From Promethearchaeota archaeon (lineage in GTDB: Archaea; Asgardarchaeota; Lokiarchaeia; Sigynarchaeales; SOKP01), in the NCBI GenBank assembly GCA_019894875.1, contig JAGXNR010000085.1:1-11423 (forward strand): DNA of 11,423 nt, read 5' to 3'. The notes below the pieces were generated by a model. That model made no database searches, was not told where the DNA came from, and saw nothing but the letters and a program-made list of their open reading frames with translations. The position numbers and the translations under genes are program-made. How positions within the stretch are numbered: position 1 is the first letter of the stretch; every line of letters begins with the position of its first letter. Below, piece after piece: positions 1 to 6,599 of the stretch.

Positions 1-506
1 TTTAGATGTGATTTTGATTTTCCTTTTGGTGGTTTTTCTTTTATTTCGATACAATACTTTCCTTCACAATCAACAGCTCCACCCTTATAAGGATCATCTG
101 TATAGTTTGTAACTAATATAAAGTCTTGATTTTCTTTTCTGAATATCTCAACAACTTCCTTATAAACATTGTAAGAAACTAAAATATCCCCCCAAGTTAA
201 AAATAAATGGCTGTCATTTATCATATCTTTACATAATAGTAAAGCATCTCCAGTACCATTTAATTCTGTTTGCTCAACGTACTCAATATTTATTCCCCAT
301 TTATTTCCATTTTGGAAATGATTAATAACTTGCTCCTTTAGGTATCCTACAACAATAATAAATTCTTTAAAACCTGCTATGATTAATCCATTGATAATAT
401 ATTCCAATAGGGGTTTACTATGAACAGGAATCATAGATTTCTGGTATCTATTAGTATATGGTTTCAAACGTTTACCTAGTCCCGCACATAGAATAACTGC
501 TTTCAA
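1..506 (-). CDS. Sugar-1-phosphate nucleotidyltransferase (NDP-sugar pyrophosphorylase family), N-terminal part, cut by window edge
   Basis: About 168 codons are visible; the C-terminus lies beyond position 1. The protein opens with the NTP_transferase signature KAVILCAGLGKRLKP, the glycine-rich nucleotide-binding loop of enzymes that join an NTP to a sugar-1-phosphate. Further on come SKPLLEYIINGLIIAGF (the usual PLLEYII helix), VEQTELNGTGDALLL (base and sugar contact region), TWGDIL (metal-binding Asp position) and EIKEKPPKGKSKSHL. The start is a TTG at 506-504: an in-frame TGA lies three codons upstream, so no earlier start is possible, and AGGGA sits about ten bases before it. The family includes glucose-1-phosphate thymidylyltransferases, mannose-1-phosphate guanylyltransferases and archaeal GlmU-like uridylyltransferases. 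GTGDALL is somewhat closer to the last, but the substrate cannot be fixed from this half. It is divergent from the gene at 741. Confidence 0.88.
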   Translation of the reverse strand, partial: MKAVILCAGLGKRLKPYTNRYQKSMIPVHSKPLLEYIINGLIIAGFKEFIIVVGYLKEQVINHFQNGNKWGINIEYVEQTELNGTGDALLLCKDMINDSHLFLTWGDILVSYNVYKEVVEIFRKENQDFILVTNYTDDPYKGGAVDCEGKYCIEIKEKPPKGKSKSHL

Positions 507-563
507 TAAATTTCAATCCCTTTATTTGTTACTATTAAAAAGGCTTCATTACCCGCATCTTCA

Positions 564-576
564 CTTATATTTTTAG
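564..576 (-). promoter_or_regulatory. Candidate TATA box of the nucleotidyltransferase
   Basis: Read on the minus strand this is CTAAAAATATAAG, an AT-only core with purines upstream. It lies about 60 bases before the TTG start, which would give a leader of about 35 bases. No other good candidate lies at that distance. Position and composition are the only support. Confidence 0.3.
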
Positions 577-670
577 GATGCTACCCGTATCTCTTAGTTT
601 TATCATTTTATAAAGAATTATTATATTATACTGGTATTACTGAAGTATTATAATTCTTTTTTTTTCAATT

Positions 671-685
671 TAAGTAGAATATATT
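671..685 (+). promoter_or_regulatory. Candidate BRE/TATA promoter of the longin-like gene
   Basis: TAAGTAGAATATATT lies 56 bases before the ATG at 741. The same 15 bases with one mismatch occur at 5170-5184 before another plus-strand gene, and a 12/15 match occurs at 7774-7788 before ThrRS, all at similar distances. The shared position and sequence are what set this apart from general AT-richness. Confidence 0.45.
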
Positions 686-740
686 AATTTGATAGAACAG
701 TTTCTTATTTGATTAAACCCGACCTACTTAGCTGAGATTA

Positions 741-1490
741 ATGATTTGTGATGTTTTAATTATTAAAGACGGTTTACCATTGCTATCCAAGAGTTTTCCT
801 AATTCTTCTAATGGTAAGAATATGTTTTCAGAATTAGATAATCTGATAATGGTATCCGGTTTTTTCTCAGCATTAAATTCCTTTTCAAATTCGTTTGATT
901 CACTCGGTTACATAAGCGAGTTGAAAATGGAAAATTCTAATCTAAAACTATCTTTTCTAAAAGACCCCCATGTCCCAGATATAATTTTTCTCGCGACATT
1001 TGATAGCGACTCAGACCTGAAGAGTGTTCAAAGATTTTTGAATAAAATTGCGGAAGAATTTTTCGAAAAATTTGACACTACTCAAATTGCGGATTGGAAT
1101 GGAAAATTAGATAGTTTCAAAACTTTTGAGAATATAATAGAGAAATATGTAAATGAAAATGAGACCGTAGAACAGACTCCGCATGATACAAAAGCGTTTG
1201 ATTGGTTAACAAGTTTTGAAACAGATGATAAAATAGAACTAGAAGAAGAATTTGAATCAAAAAATCCCGATCCTGAATACTATGACTTTATTCCGAGTTT
1301 CATAGGACCCACTTCAAAAAGTATTAACCCAAAAAATTATTTAACAGGAGATATCTCTTATAAAATTTATGAGAAAATTGACGGAATGAAATCCATCAAC
1401 CAGATCACTCATGAACTAAGCATGGAACAAAATAAGGTGTATAATATATGTAAGAATCTCGTTAAGTTGGGTTTTATCTCATTTAACTAA
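741..1490 (+). CDS. Longin/roadblock-like protein with C-terminal winged helix
   Basis: This 249-residue protein has no firm family name. Residues 1-130 alternate short strands with amphipathic helices and contain IIKDGLPLLSKSF and LIMVSGFFSALNSF. That layout, a strand, a DG turn and then a helix beginning xSGFxxA, is typical of longin or roadblock-like small-GTPase partner domains, which are abundant in Asgard archaea. Residues 135-195 are an acidic, low-complexity linker. Residues 200-249 form a winged-helix-like unit (IYEKIDGMKSINQITHEL, then a recognition-type helix ending in LVKLGFIS), similar to the small wHTH modules of bacterial GTPase-signalling proteins. The ATG at 741 has no strong Shine-Dalgarno. 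The CheR-CheD locus follows on the same strand after a gap of about 140 bases. The fold assignment is inference from pattern, not from a database match. Confidence 0.75.
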   Translation: MICDVLIIKDGLPLLSKSFPNSSNGKNMFSELDNLIMVSGFFSALNSFSNSFDSLGYISELKMENSNLKLSFLKDPHVPDIIFLATFDSDSDLKSVQRFLNKIAEEFFEKFDTTQIADWNGKLDSFKTFENIIEKYVNENETVEQTPHDTKAFDWLTSFETDDKIELEEEFESKNPDPEYYDFIPSFIGPTSKSINPKNYLTGDISYKIYEKIDGMKSINQITHELSMEQNKVYNICKNLVKLGFISFN

Positions 1491-1496
1491 TTAATC

Positions 1497-1502
1497 TTTT
1501 TT
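1497..1502 (+). terminator. Possible T-tract terminator after the longin-like gene
   Basis: A run of six T follows the TAA stop by seven bases. Archaeal intrinsic termination often needs only a T tract, but T runs are common in DNA this AT-rich, so support is weak. Confidence 0.25.
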
Positions 1503-1689
1503 ACCACAAATATGGTTTTATCTATTAGAAGCATTTGTTTTCATATTTTCTTATTACAAATAATTAAATATTTACATAATCATATAATAGTAGAGTAAAA
1601 AATAACATTTATTAGGGTTTTGGTGTAAAAATATTTCTTCAACGAATTCAGCAGTATTCAAAACAACAATTGATGATCTGATTGATAAG

Positions 1690-2145
1690 TTGAAAGAAAT
1701 CTCTGACTTGAAATTTGATCAATATCAAAGAAATTTCCTTGAAAAAAGAATTTCTTTTAGAATGAGGCACTTAAACCTAAATATTGATGAATATATTAAT
1801 TATATTCAGAAAAACCCTATAGAGGTTGATTTATTCTTAGATAAATTTACAATAAATTATACTTATTTTTTCAGAAATCTTAACGTTTTTGAGAATTTTG
1901 AGAAATTTATAAAAATTTATATCAAAAATCATAAGAAAAACATCCTTAAAATTTGGTCTGCTCCTTGTGCTACTGGTGATGAGCCTTTTACTATAGCATT
2001 GATCTTGGATAATTTGAAAAAGAATATCATGAATTTTCTGACTTTCAAATATTTGCATCTGATATTGATACAAATGCACTTAAAATGGCAAAAGAAGGGA
2101 TTTATGGAGAATATGCTGTCCATGAAATGCCAGAGCACTATTTGA
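1690..2145 (+). CDS. CheR-type methyltransferase, N-terminal half (5' part of the frameshifted CheR-CheD gene)
   Basis: This encodes the front half of a CheR S-adenosylmethionine-dependent glutamate methyltransferase, the enzyme that methylates chemoreceptors. CheR_N features are LKEISDLKFDQYQRNFLEKR and NYTYFFRN, which contains the conserved Arg. The SAM-binding motif is IWSAPCATGDEPF, the counterpart of WSAGCSTGEEP in the family. After LDNLKK (about 2021) the frame leaves the CheR pattern and ends in roughly 40 unrelated residues; the pattern resumes in the -1 frame, which the next CDS describes. TTG at 1690 is the first conventional start. However, the frame is open back to 1606, and the family helix (DDLIDKLKEIS) begins upstream of 1690. 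The true start may therefore be a rare ATT at 1633, seven bases after GGTG. An undetected upstream frameshift is the alternative. Confidence 0.8.
   Translation: MKEISDLKFDQYQRNFLEKRISFRMRHLNLNIDEYINYIQKNPIEVDLFLDKFTINYTYFFRNLNVFENFEKFIKIYIKNHKKNILKIWSAPCATGDEPFTIALILDNLKKNIMNFLTFKYLHLILIQMHLKWQKKGFMENMLSMKCQSTI
2017..2021 (+). other. Frameshift site in an A5 homopolymer within CheR-CheD
   Basis: Reading TTG AAA AAG continues the first CheR frame. One extra A in this run would give LKKEYHEFSDFQIFASDID, joining the SAM motif directly to the conserved ASDID region of CheR. Nothing else in CheR is lost on either side. The cause could be a sequencing or assembly indel, a real inactivating mutation, or slippage at G AAA AAG. 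Confidence 0.75.
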
Positions 2146-3713
2146 ACACATATTTTTCAAAGAAAATTACTGAACTTGGTCCAAAATATACCCTTTGTAA
2201 AGAAGTTAAGGATAAAGTAGAATTCATACAAGAGGATATTATTAGTGGACATAATAAAAATAATATTTATGATGTGATCTTTTGTCGTAATTTCTTTATT
2301 TATATTAATCTGTCCGCACGTGAGAATCTACTAATAAATATAGATAAAAAGATACATGAAGGGGGTTTATTAATTTTAGGAGGTTCTGAGAATATTCCTA
2401 GAGAAAACTCTACTTTTAATAACATTAGTATTAGAGACCACTTTTATATCAAAAATTTAGCTAATAAACCTAACTCATATAAAAATGCATTAAGTTCTAT
2501 TTTTCCGAGCCGGATACAGAAAAGAACCACGAAAAAAGGTAATCTCTCTAAAAATCTTAGTGGTACAGGTGAATTAAAAGAGAAACCTAAAAGTAGTGTT
2601 AAAGCTATTAACCCTATTGAGAAGATATTGAAGAGAAAGAAACCTAAAAAAGAGAAAAAGTTAACAGAATTAGATATAAATCCATTAATTGAACCTGCTG
2701 AAGTTAGGATTACTGGAATTGTAGTTAATAATGGAATTAAACAAACGGCACCTAAAGTCAATCTTATTCATCCATTAGAAAATAAGGAAGAGCCAGTTAA
2801 GACAGAAGATAACAAATTAATTAAACGTGAAATTCTCCTTAAACAAAGAGAAAATGAGATCGAAAAGAAAGAAAAATTTATTGAAGAACAATATAAAATT
2901 CTGGAATTTGAGCAAAAGGAAGTAGAAAAACTCCTTTATCAGACAAATGAAAAAGAAAAAGATATCACTAATCGTTTATTAGTTTTAGAACGTGTCAAAA
3001 GGCAAATTGAACAAAGAGAGAGAGCTTTGAATCTGAGAGAAGAACAACTAGAAAAACGCTTGGTAAAAATAGGACAGTATTCAAAAAAAATGATTCAACA
3101 AGAACTTCAAATTAGCAATCAGTCAAAGAAACTAGATAATTTTGACGAAACAGAAGATAGTTTTACTCTTTATGAAGAAAAAAGAATGGATCAGGTCAAA
3201 ATTCATGGTAATAAGAAAGAAATAATAATCAAGATGGGATATTATGGTCTGATACAGTCTTATGATAGAAACATGAGTGCAACAAAATTTAGAATTGAAG
3301 GTCTTGGTTCTGGTATTGGTCTAATATTAAGAGATCTAAAAAATAATGTTTTTGCTATGTCTCATATTTCCTTACCACGATCATCCGCTTCAAAACAAGG
3401 ATATCACTTGCTTTTCCCTCACACGTTTGCTGACACATCAGTGAAAGATTTAATTAATAATTTGTTATATAATGGAGCTAGTAGAGAAAATGTTAAAGCT
3501 CTAATAGTCGGTGGAGCTAAGTTATTTTTAGATTACGATATGACGTATCAAGAAAATATTGATACTATTAAAAAAGAATTACAAGCGTTAGAAATTAAGA
3601 TAGATGCTGAAGATATTGGAGGATTAAGTGAAAGATCGGTACTATATGATACTATTAATGATTCTTTATCTGTTAAGAAATCTTGGGAATTTCAATACCG
3701 AAAAATCACCTAA
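2085..3713 (+). CDS. CheR C-terminal half, coiled coil and CheD-like domain (3' part of the frameshifted CheR-CheD fusion)
   Basis: The coding pattern in this frame really begins near 2022 (FQIFASDIDTNALKMAKEG). The ATG at 2085 lies inside the CheR domain and has no Shine-Dalgarno, so it is not a natural start. The order is as follows. CheR SAM domain to about residue 130, with GIYGEY, VIFCRNFFIYI (family FCRNVLIYF) and GGLLILGGSENI. A Lys/Ser-rich linker to about 240. A highly charged heptad coiled coil, about 245-345 (KREILLKQRENEIEKKEKF onward). A CheD-like domain, about 380-542, with GLGSGIGLILRD, MSHISLP, IVGGAKLF and AEDIGG. CheD normally deamidates chemoreceptor glutamines and binds CheC. 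Here the catalytic Cys position is Gly410 and the Thr position is Ile404, while the His is kept (His427). The spacing matches Thermotoga CheD Thr21/Cys27/His44, so the domain is probably a pseudoenzyme. Confidence 0.88.
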   Translation: MAKEGIYGEYAVHEMPEHYLNTYFSKKITELGPKYTLCKEVKDKVEFIQEDIISGHNKNNIYDVIFCRNFFIYINLSARENLLINIDKKIHEGGLLILGGSENIPRENSTFNNISIRDHFYIKNLANKPNSYKNALSSIFPSRIQKRTTKKGNLSKNLSGTGELKEKPKSSVKAINPIEKILKRKKPKKEKKLTELDINPLIEPAEVRITGIVVNNGIKQTAPKVNLIHPLENKEEPVKTEDNKLIKREILLKQRENEIEKKEKFIEEQYKILEFEQKEVEKLLYQTNEKEKDITNRLLVLERVKRQIEQRERALNLREEQLEKRLVKIGQYSKKMIQQELQISNQSKKLDNFDETEDSFTLYEEKRMDQVKIHGNKKEIIIKMGYYGLIQSYDRNMSATKFRIEGLGSGIGLILRDLKNNVFAMSHISLPRSSASKQGYHLLFPHTFADTSVKDLINNLLYNGASRENVKALIVGGAKLFLDYDMTYQENIDTIKKELQALEIKIDAEDIGGLSERSVLYDTINDSLSVKKSWEFQYRKIT

Positions 3714-3762
3714 GCTCATTTATCAAACGTTCTTGTAAGGTTTAGTGTTAATGATTTGAATT

Positions 3763-4707
3763 TTAATATCGATAGATATCAAAGATCCAAGCTTTACCCC
3801 CCGCCTTATTGATTGCAGAAGCAACTTCTTTTTGTTTTCCTGGAGCGATAGCAACCATACATCCTCCACCTCCTGCACCCATTTGCTTTGCACCTAGAGC
3901 TCCAGCAATTTTCGAAGTATTACATAATTCTACTATTTTTTTTGTATCAGCTTTAAGAATACCTTCTTGTTCTTGCTGAATATTCATAAAATTACCTAAT
4001 TTTTCAAAATCTCCTTTTAGTAAAGCGTCTTTAGCTTCATAGACACAATTTTCTATAATACTAAAGGCATTTAAAGTAGCAGCATCTTTCTCATTTATTT
4101 GCTTTTTAATTCTATTTAATATAGCCGATGATTTCCTTTCTTCCATAGAATCCCCCACCACCACAGGTAATTTATCAACGTCTAAATATTCAACACTTGG
4201 ATTCTCATCAGTTTGAATAAACACAATACCACCAAATGCTTCTGTGTATTGATCAAGACGACCACATTGGATATTGAGATCGTGGTTCTCTCCTTTGTAG
4301 GCCAACTCCGCGATTTCAATGTCTGAAAGCTTCAAGTCATATGCTTGATTTATAGCTTTAATGAATCCAATGGATAAAGCTGCAGATGTAGATAATCCTG
4401 CTCCAATAGGGATAGCAGAATTTACTTCCATATAAAAACCATTTTTTATATATTTCTTTAATCTCTCATAAAGTACGCTCCAGTAAGATAGATCTATATT
4501 ACGAGGGGCTTTATCACCTAACTTAAATTTAGTTCTTTCTTTTGTGTTACTACTATAGAATTCAATAATATTATCTTTTCTTCCTTCATATTTAATCGTC
4601 ATCATTAAGTTTATTGCCATTCCTATGACAGGTTTCTCTAAAAGATCAATTTTATCTCCCATCAGACAAATTCGACCCGGTACCTTTACAGTAATATTTG
4701 TTTTCAC
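3763..4707 (-). CDS. GHMP-family kinase (galactokinase/mevalonate-kinase-like)
   Basis: This 314-residue soluble kinase transfers the ATP gamma-phosphate to a small-molecule hydroxyl. All three GHMP motifs are present: motif 1 PGRICLMGDKIDLLEKP (residues 10-26), motif 2 IPIGAGLSTSAALS (99-112, the ATP P-loop) and motif 3 GAKQMGAGGGGCMVAI (272-287). GRLDQYTEAFGG (149-160) contains the likely catalytic base Asp152 and resembles the GxxDQ segment of galactokinase-type sugar kinases. Motif 1 reads GDKID where galactokinases have GEHxD, so the substrate may not be galactose. Sugar kinase is favoured, with mevalonate kinase as the alternative. The start is GTG at 4707, with GAGG nine bases upstream. 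The gene follows the 101-residue gene on the same strand and is convergent with CheR-CheD. Confidence 0.87.
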   Translation of the reverse strand: MKTNITVKVPGRICLMGDKIDLLEKPVIGMAINLMMTIKYEGRKDNIIEFYSSNTKERTKFKLGDKAPRNIDLSYWSVLYERLKKYIKNGFYMEVNSAIPIGAGLSTSAALSIGFIKAINQAYDLKLSDIEIAELAYKGENHDLNIQCGRLDQYTEAFGGIVFIQTDENPSVEYLDVDKLPVVVGDSMEERKSSAILNRIKKQINEKDAATLNAFSIIENCVYEAKDALLKGDFEKLGNFMNIQQEQEGILKADTKKIVELCNTSKIAGALGAKQMGAGGGGCMVAIAPGKQKEVASAINKAGGKAWIFDIYRY

Positions 4708-4774
4708 ACTAATAGAACCTCGATAAAGAGTTTTAGAATTTCAGAATCAAGAATCAACAATATAAAAATAGTTT

Positions 4775-5080
4775 TTATTTTTGTTTCCGTTTTTGTTGAG
4801 CTTTTTTTCTTTTACGGTCAGTTTCTTGAATTTGTTCTTCTAATTCACTTAATTGGGAGTCAGTTTTACCCTCCAGTGTAAATCGTCCGAAAATTTTACT
4901 TTCTTCACGTTCACCCGTTTTTGAGATTTTTTCAAAAGATAGATCTATAGGTAATTCTTGATTCAAGGCTAAGTTTATAAAGTTAATAAAACCAATATGC
5001 TTACTTGGGCTAATTGGGAATTTTATACTTATCTCTTTATTTTTTTTAGTTTTCGTTTTTAAAATTAATCTTAACTTCAA
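4775..5080 (-). CDS. Small basic protein of unknown function
   Basis: This 101-residue protein matches no family I recognise. Residues 1-70 look like an alternating strand pattern (MKLRLILKTKTKK, ISIKFPISPSKHIGF, PIDLSFEKIS, KIFGRFTLEG). They are followed by a helix SQLSELEEQIQETDRKRKK and a strongly basic tail (KAQQKRKQK) that could contact nucleic acid or ribosomes. The start is TTG at 5080, preceded by AATAAAGAGATTGAAA, almost the same leader as the nucleotidyltransferase at position 506. It lies 67 bases upstream of the GHMP kinase on the same strand, so the two may be cotranscribed. That it is a real gene rests on its clean frame, leader and protein-like composition. Confidence 0.6.
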   Translation of the reverse strand: MKLRLILKTKTKKNKEISIKFPISPSKHIGFINFINLALNQELPIDLSFEKISKTGEREESKIFGRFTLEGKTDSQLSELEEQIQETDRKRKKAQQKRKQK

Positions 5081-5169
5081 CGATTTTCAATCTCTTTATT
5101 GTATATATTGTTTAAGTGAATTAATTATATATTTAAAATAATTAAAATAAAAAAACTATGTTATTTTAT

Positions 5170-5184
5170 TAAGTGGAATATATT
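5170..5184 (+). promoter_or_regulatory. Candidate BRE/TATA promoter of the CDP-alcohol phosphatidyltransferase
   Basis: TAAGTGGAATATATT differs by one base from 671-685 and lies 50 bases before the TTG start at 5234, a distance close to that seen for the other two copies. Confidence 0.45.
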
Positions 5185-5233
5185 TTAATTTAACTCATTC
5201 AAGAGTAAGAATTAATCACTATAACTAGGGAAA

Positions 5234-5857
5234 TTGCCATCAAAATATAGATTAAGATATATTTTTAAGCCATTGGTGAAGTTGGTAGCAAGGGGATTAA
5301 TTAGAATTGGAGTCTCACCAAATTTAGCTACTATTATTATGATTTGTTTTTCGATTCTGAGTTTTATTTCAATAGGACTGTTTCAAAATCTTCTCTTATT
5401 CTCTATATTTGTGTTTATTACTGGAATTATGGATGGATGCGATGGAGCAATCGCCCGATTGACCAATAAATCTACGAAGTTCGGAGGATTTTTTGATTCT
5501 GTTATGGATAGAATTTCAGAGTTTTTGATATTCTTAGGCTTATATATTTATAACCATAATCAATTCCTTTGGAGTATGATCGATATGAAATTGATAATTT
5601 TCATTAGTTTCCTAGCTTCAATAATGATTAGTTATACAAGAGCACGAGCCGAAAATTTTTTTAAAGGAGATTTTGATATAGGTCTTATGGCTCGCTCTGA
5701 GAGATTGTTTTATCTAGTTATAACAATGATGATTTCTTTCTTTTGGAATTTTGTCAAGGAATTTCTTTTTCTATTTATGTGGCTTGTAGTAATTACTTAT
5801 ATTTTTAGAATGATAAAAATTTATTATTTGCTGAAGAAAATTGGAATTACTCAATAA
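5234..5857 (+). CDS. CDP-alcohol phosphatidyltransferase, probable archaetidylinositol-phosphate synthase
   Basis: This 207-residue integral membrane enzyme transfers a phospho-alcohol from a CDP-linked lipid to an acceptor. The complete family signature D(x2)DG(x2)AR(x8)G(x3)D(x3)D is present, with Asp67, Asp70, Asp88 and Asp92 binding two metal ions. SYTRARAENF followed by GLMARSERLF matches the archaeal subgroup that makes archaetidylinositol phosphate from CDP-archaeol and inositol phosphate. About six hydrophobic segments are visible, for example residues 31-50, 54-66, 95-105, 121-134, 155-172 and 176-192. The start is TTG at 5234 with AGGGA three bases before it, which is tight, but no better start lies nearby. 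It is a single gene, divergent from 5080 and convergent with RibK. Archaetidylglycerol or serine synthases are the alternatives. Confidence 0.88.
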   Translation: MPSKYRLRYIFKPLVKLVARGLIRIGVSPNLATIIMICFSILSFISIGLFQNLLLFSIFVFITGIMDGCDGAIARLTNKSTKFGGFFDSVMDRISEFLIFLGLYIYNHNQFLWSMIDMKLIIFISFLASIMISYTRARAENFFKGDFDIGLMARSERLFYLVITMMISFFWNFVKEFLFLFMWLVVITYIFRMIKIYYLLKKIGITQ

Positions 5858-5879
5858 ATAGATTAAAACAGGTCTGTAA

Positions 5880-6590
5880 TTATTTCTTAGTAAATTCGAT
5901 TCTCAAGCGATCCCCATTTTGTAATTTTAACTCATCTCTTAAGTAATCTTTCGCAAGAATTTCAACGACGTTTTTCTTATGATGAGTTCTTTTTATTTTT
6001 AATATTGCTGAGTCAACTTTAACATCTTGATTGTCTAATCGTGATACAAAACAATTAAAACAGTCCACCGAACCGTATGTACGTCCTAATTTGTCGTCCT
6101 CAAAGCCTTCTATGCTTACGGGTATTTGATTTTTCAGGTTTTCATCTAATAACTCTTTATTGAGATCACTTAATTGTATATTTAACGTTCCATAATACGG
6201 CTTAAATCCAAGTTTTTTCTGAAATTGTGCTAAATAGCCGGGGATTCTAACATAATATCCCCCCTCTCCCATTCCTTCAGTAACTTCACCAACAATTAAA
6301 ATTTCTTCTAAGATTTGTTTTAAATTTTTGTACATTGCAAGGATCACATCAGCTCCTTTCTTAGTGATTTTTATTACTTGCTCCTTACCGACAATCTTTC
6401 TCTGAATCCAACCTATTTCTTCCAAATTATTTATTCTTCGAGAGGCTGTTTGTTGAGATAGATCTAAAATCTTTCCAAACTCCGTACTACTAATATGAAT
6501 AGCTTTCTTACTACCTATATTTTGACAAAGATGATAAAGTGCAAACCAATTTGCATAATTATCTTGATTAATATCTCCATTAAATTCCAT
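5880..6590 (-). CDS. ribK: CTP-dependent riboflavin kinase with N-terminal winged helix
   Basis: This enzyme phosphorylates riboflavin to FMN using CTP (EC 2.7.1.161), an archaeal enzyme unrelated to bacterial RibF. Residues 10-95 form a MarR-like winged helix (STEFGKILDLSQQTASRRIN as the helix-turn-helix, ITKKGADVIL as the wing end). Residues 98-236 are the RibK domain: EGMGEGGYYVRIPGYLAQF, then LGFKPYYGTLNIQL, with the conserved GTLN, and a C-terminal LRDELKLQNGDRLRIEF barrel strand. Total length matches two-domain archaeal RibK rather than the stand-alone form of about 135 residues, so it may also act as a DNA-binding regulator. The start ATG at 6590 lies nine bases after the RibL stop, indicating an operon with the next enzyme of the same pathway. 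Confidence 0.93.
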   Translation of the reverse strand: MEFNGDINQDNYANWFALYHLCQNIGSKKAIHISSTEFGKILDLSQQTASRRINNLEEIGWIQRKIVGKEQVIKITKKGADVILAMYKNLKQILEEILIVGEVTEGMGEGGYYVRIPGYLAQFQKKLGFKPYYGTLNIQLSDLNKELLDENLKNQIPVSIEGFEDDKLGRTYGSVDCFNCFVSRLDNQDVKVDSAILKIKRTHHKKNVVEILAKDYLRDELKLQNGDRLRIEFTKK

Positions 6591-6599
6591 GATTTTAAA

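Noticed and set aside
551..592. Two similar ACCCG-C/T-ATCT pieces as a direct repeat or operator
   Set aside because: Only about eleven bases are shared with a mismatch, and there are no further copies.
1837..2138. Two overlapping minus-strand open frames inside CheR
   Set aside because: They lie opposite clear CheR motifs, show no family pattern and are explained by low-GC antisense reading.
2444..2761. Minus-strand 105-codon frame with hydrophobic stretches
   Set aside because: It is antisense to the Lys/Glu-rich linker, whose complement gives Phe/Leu-rich sequence; no start context or conservation signal.
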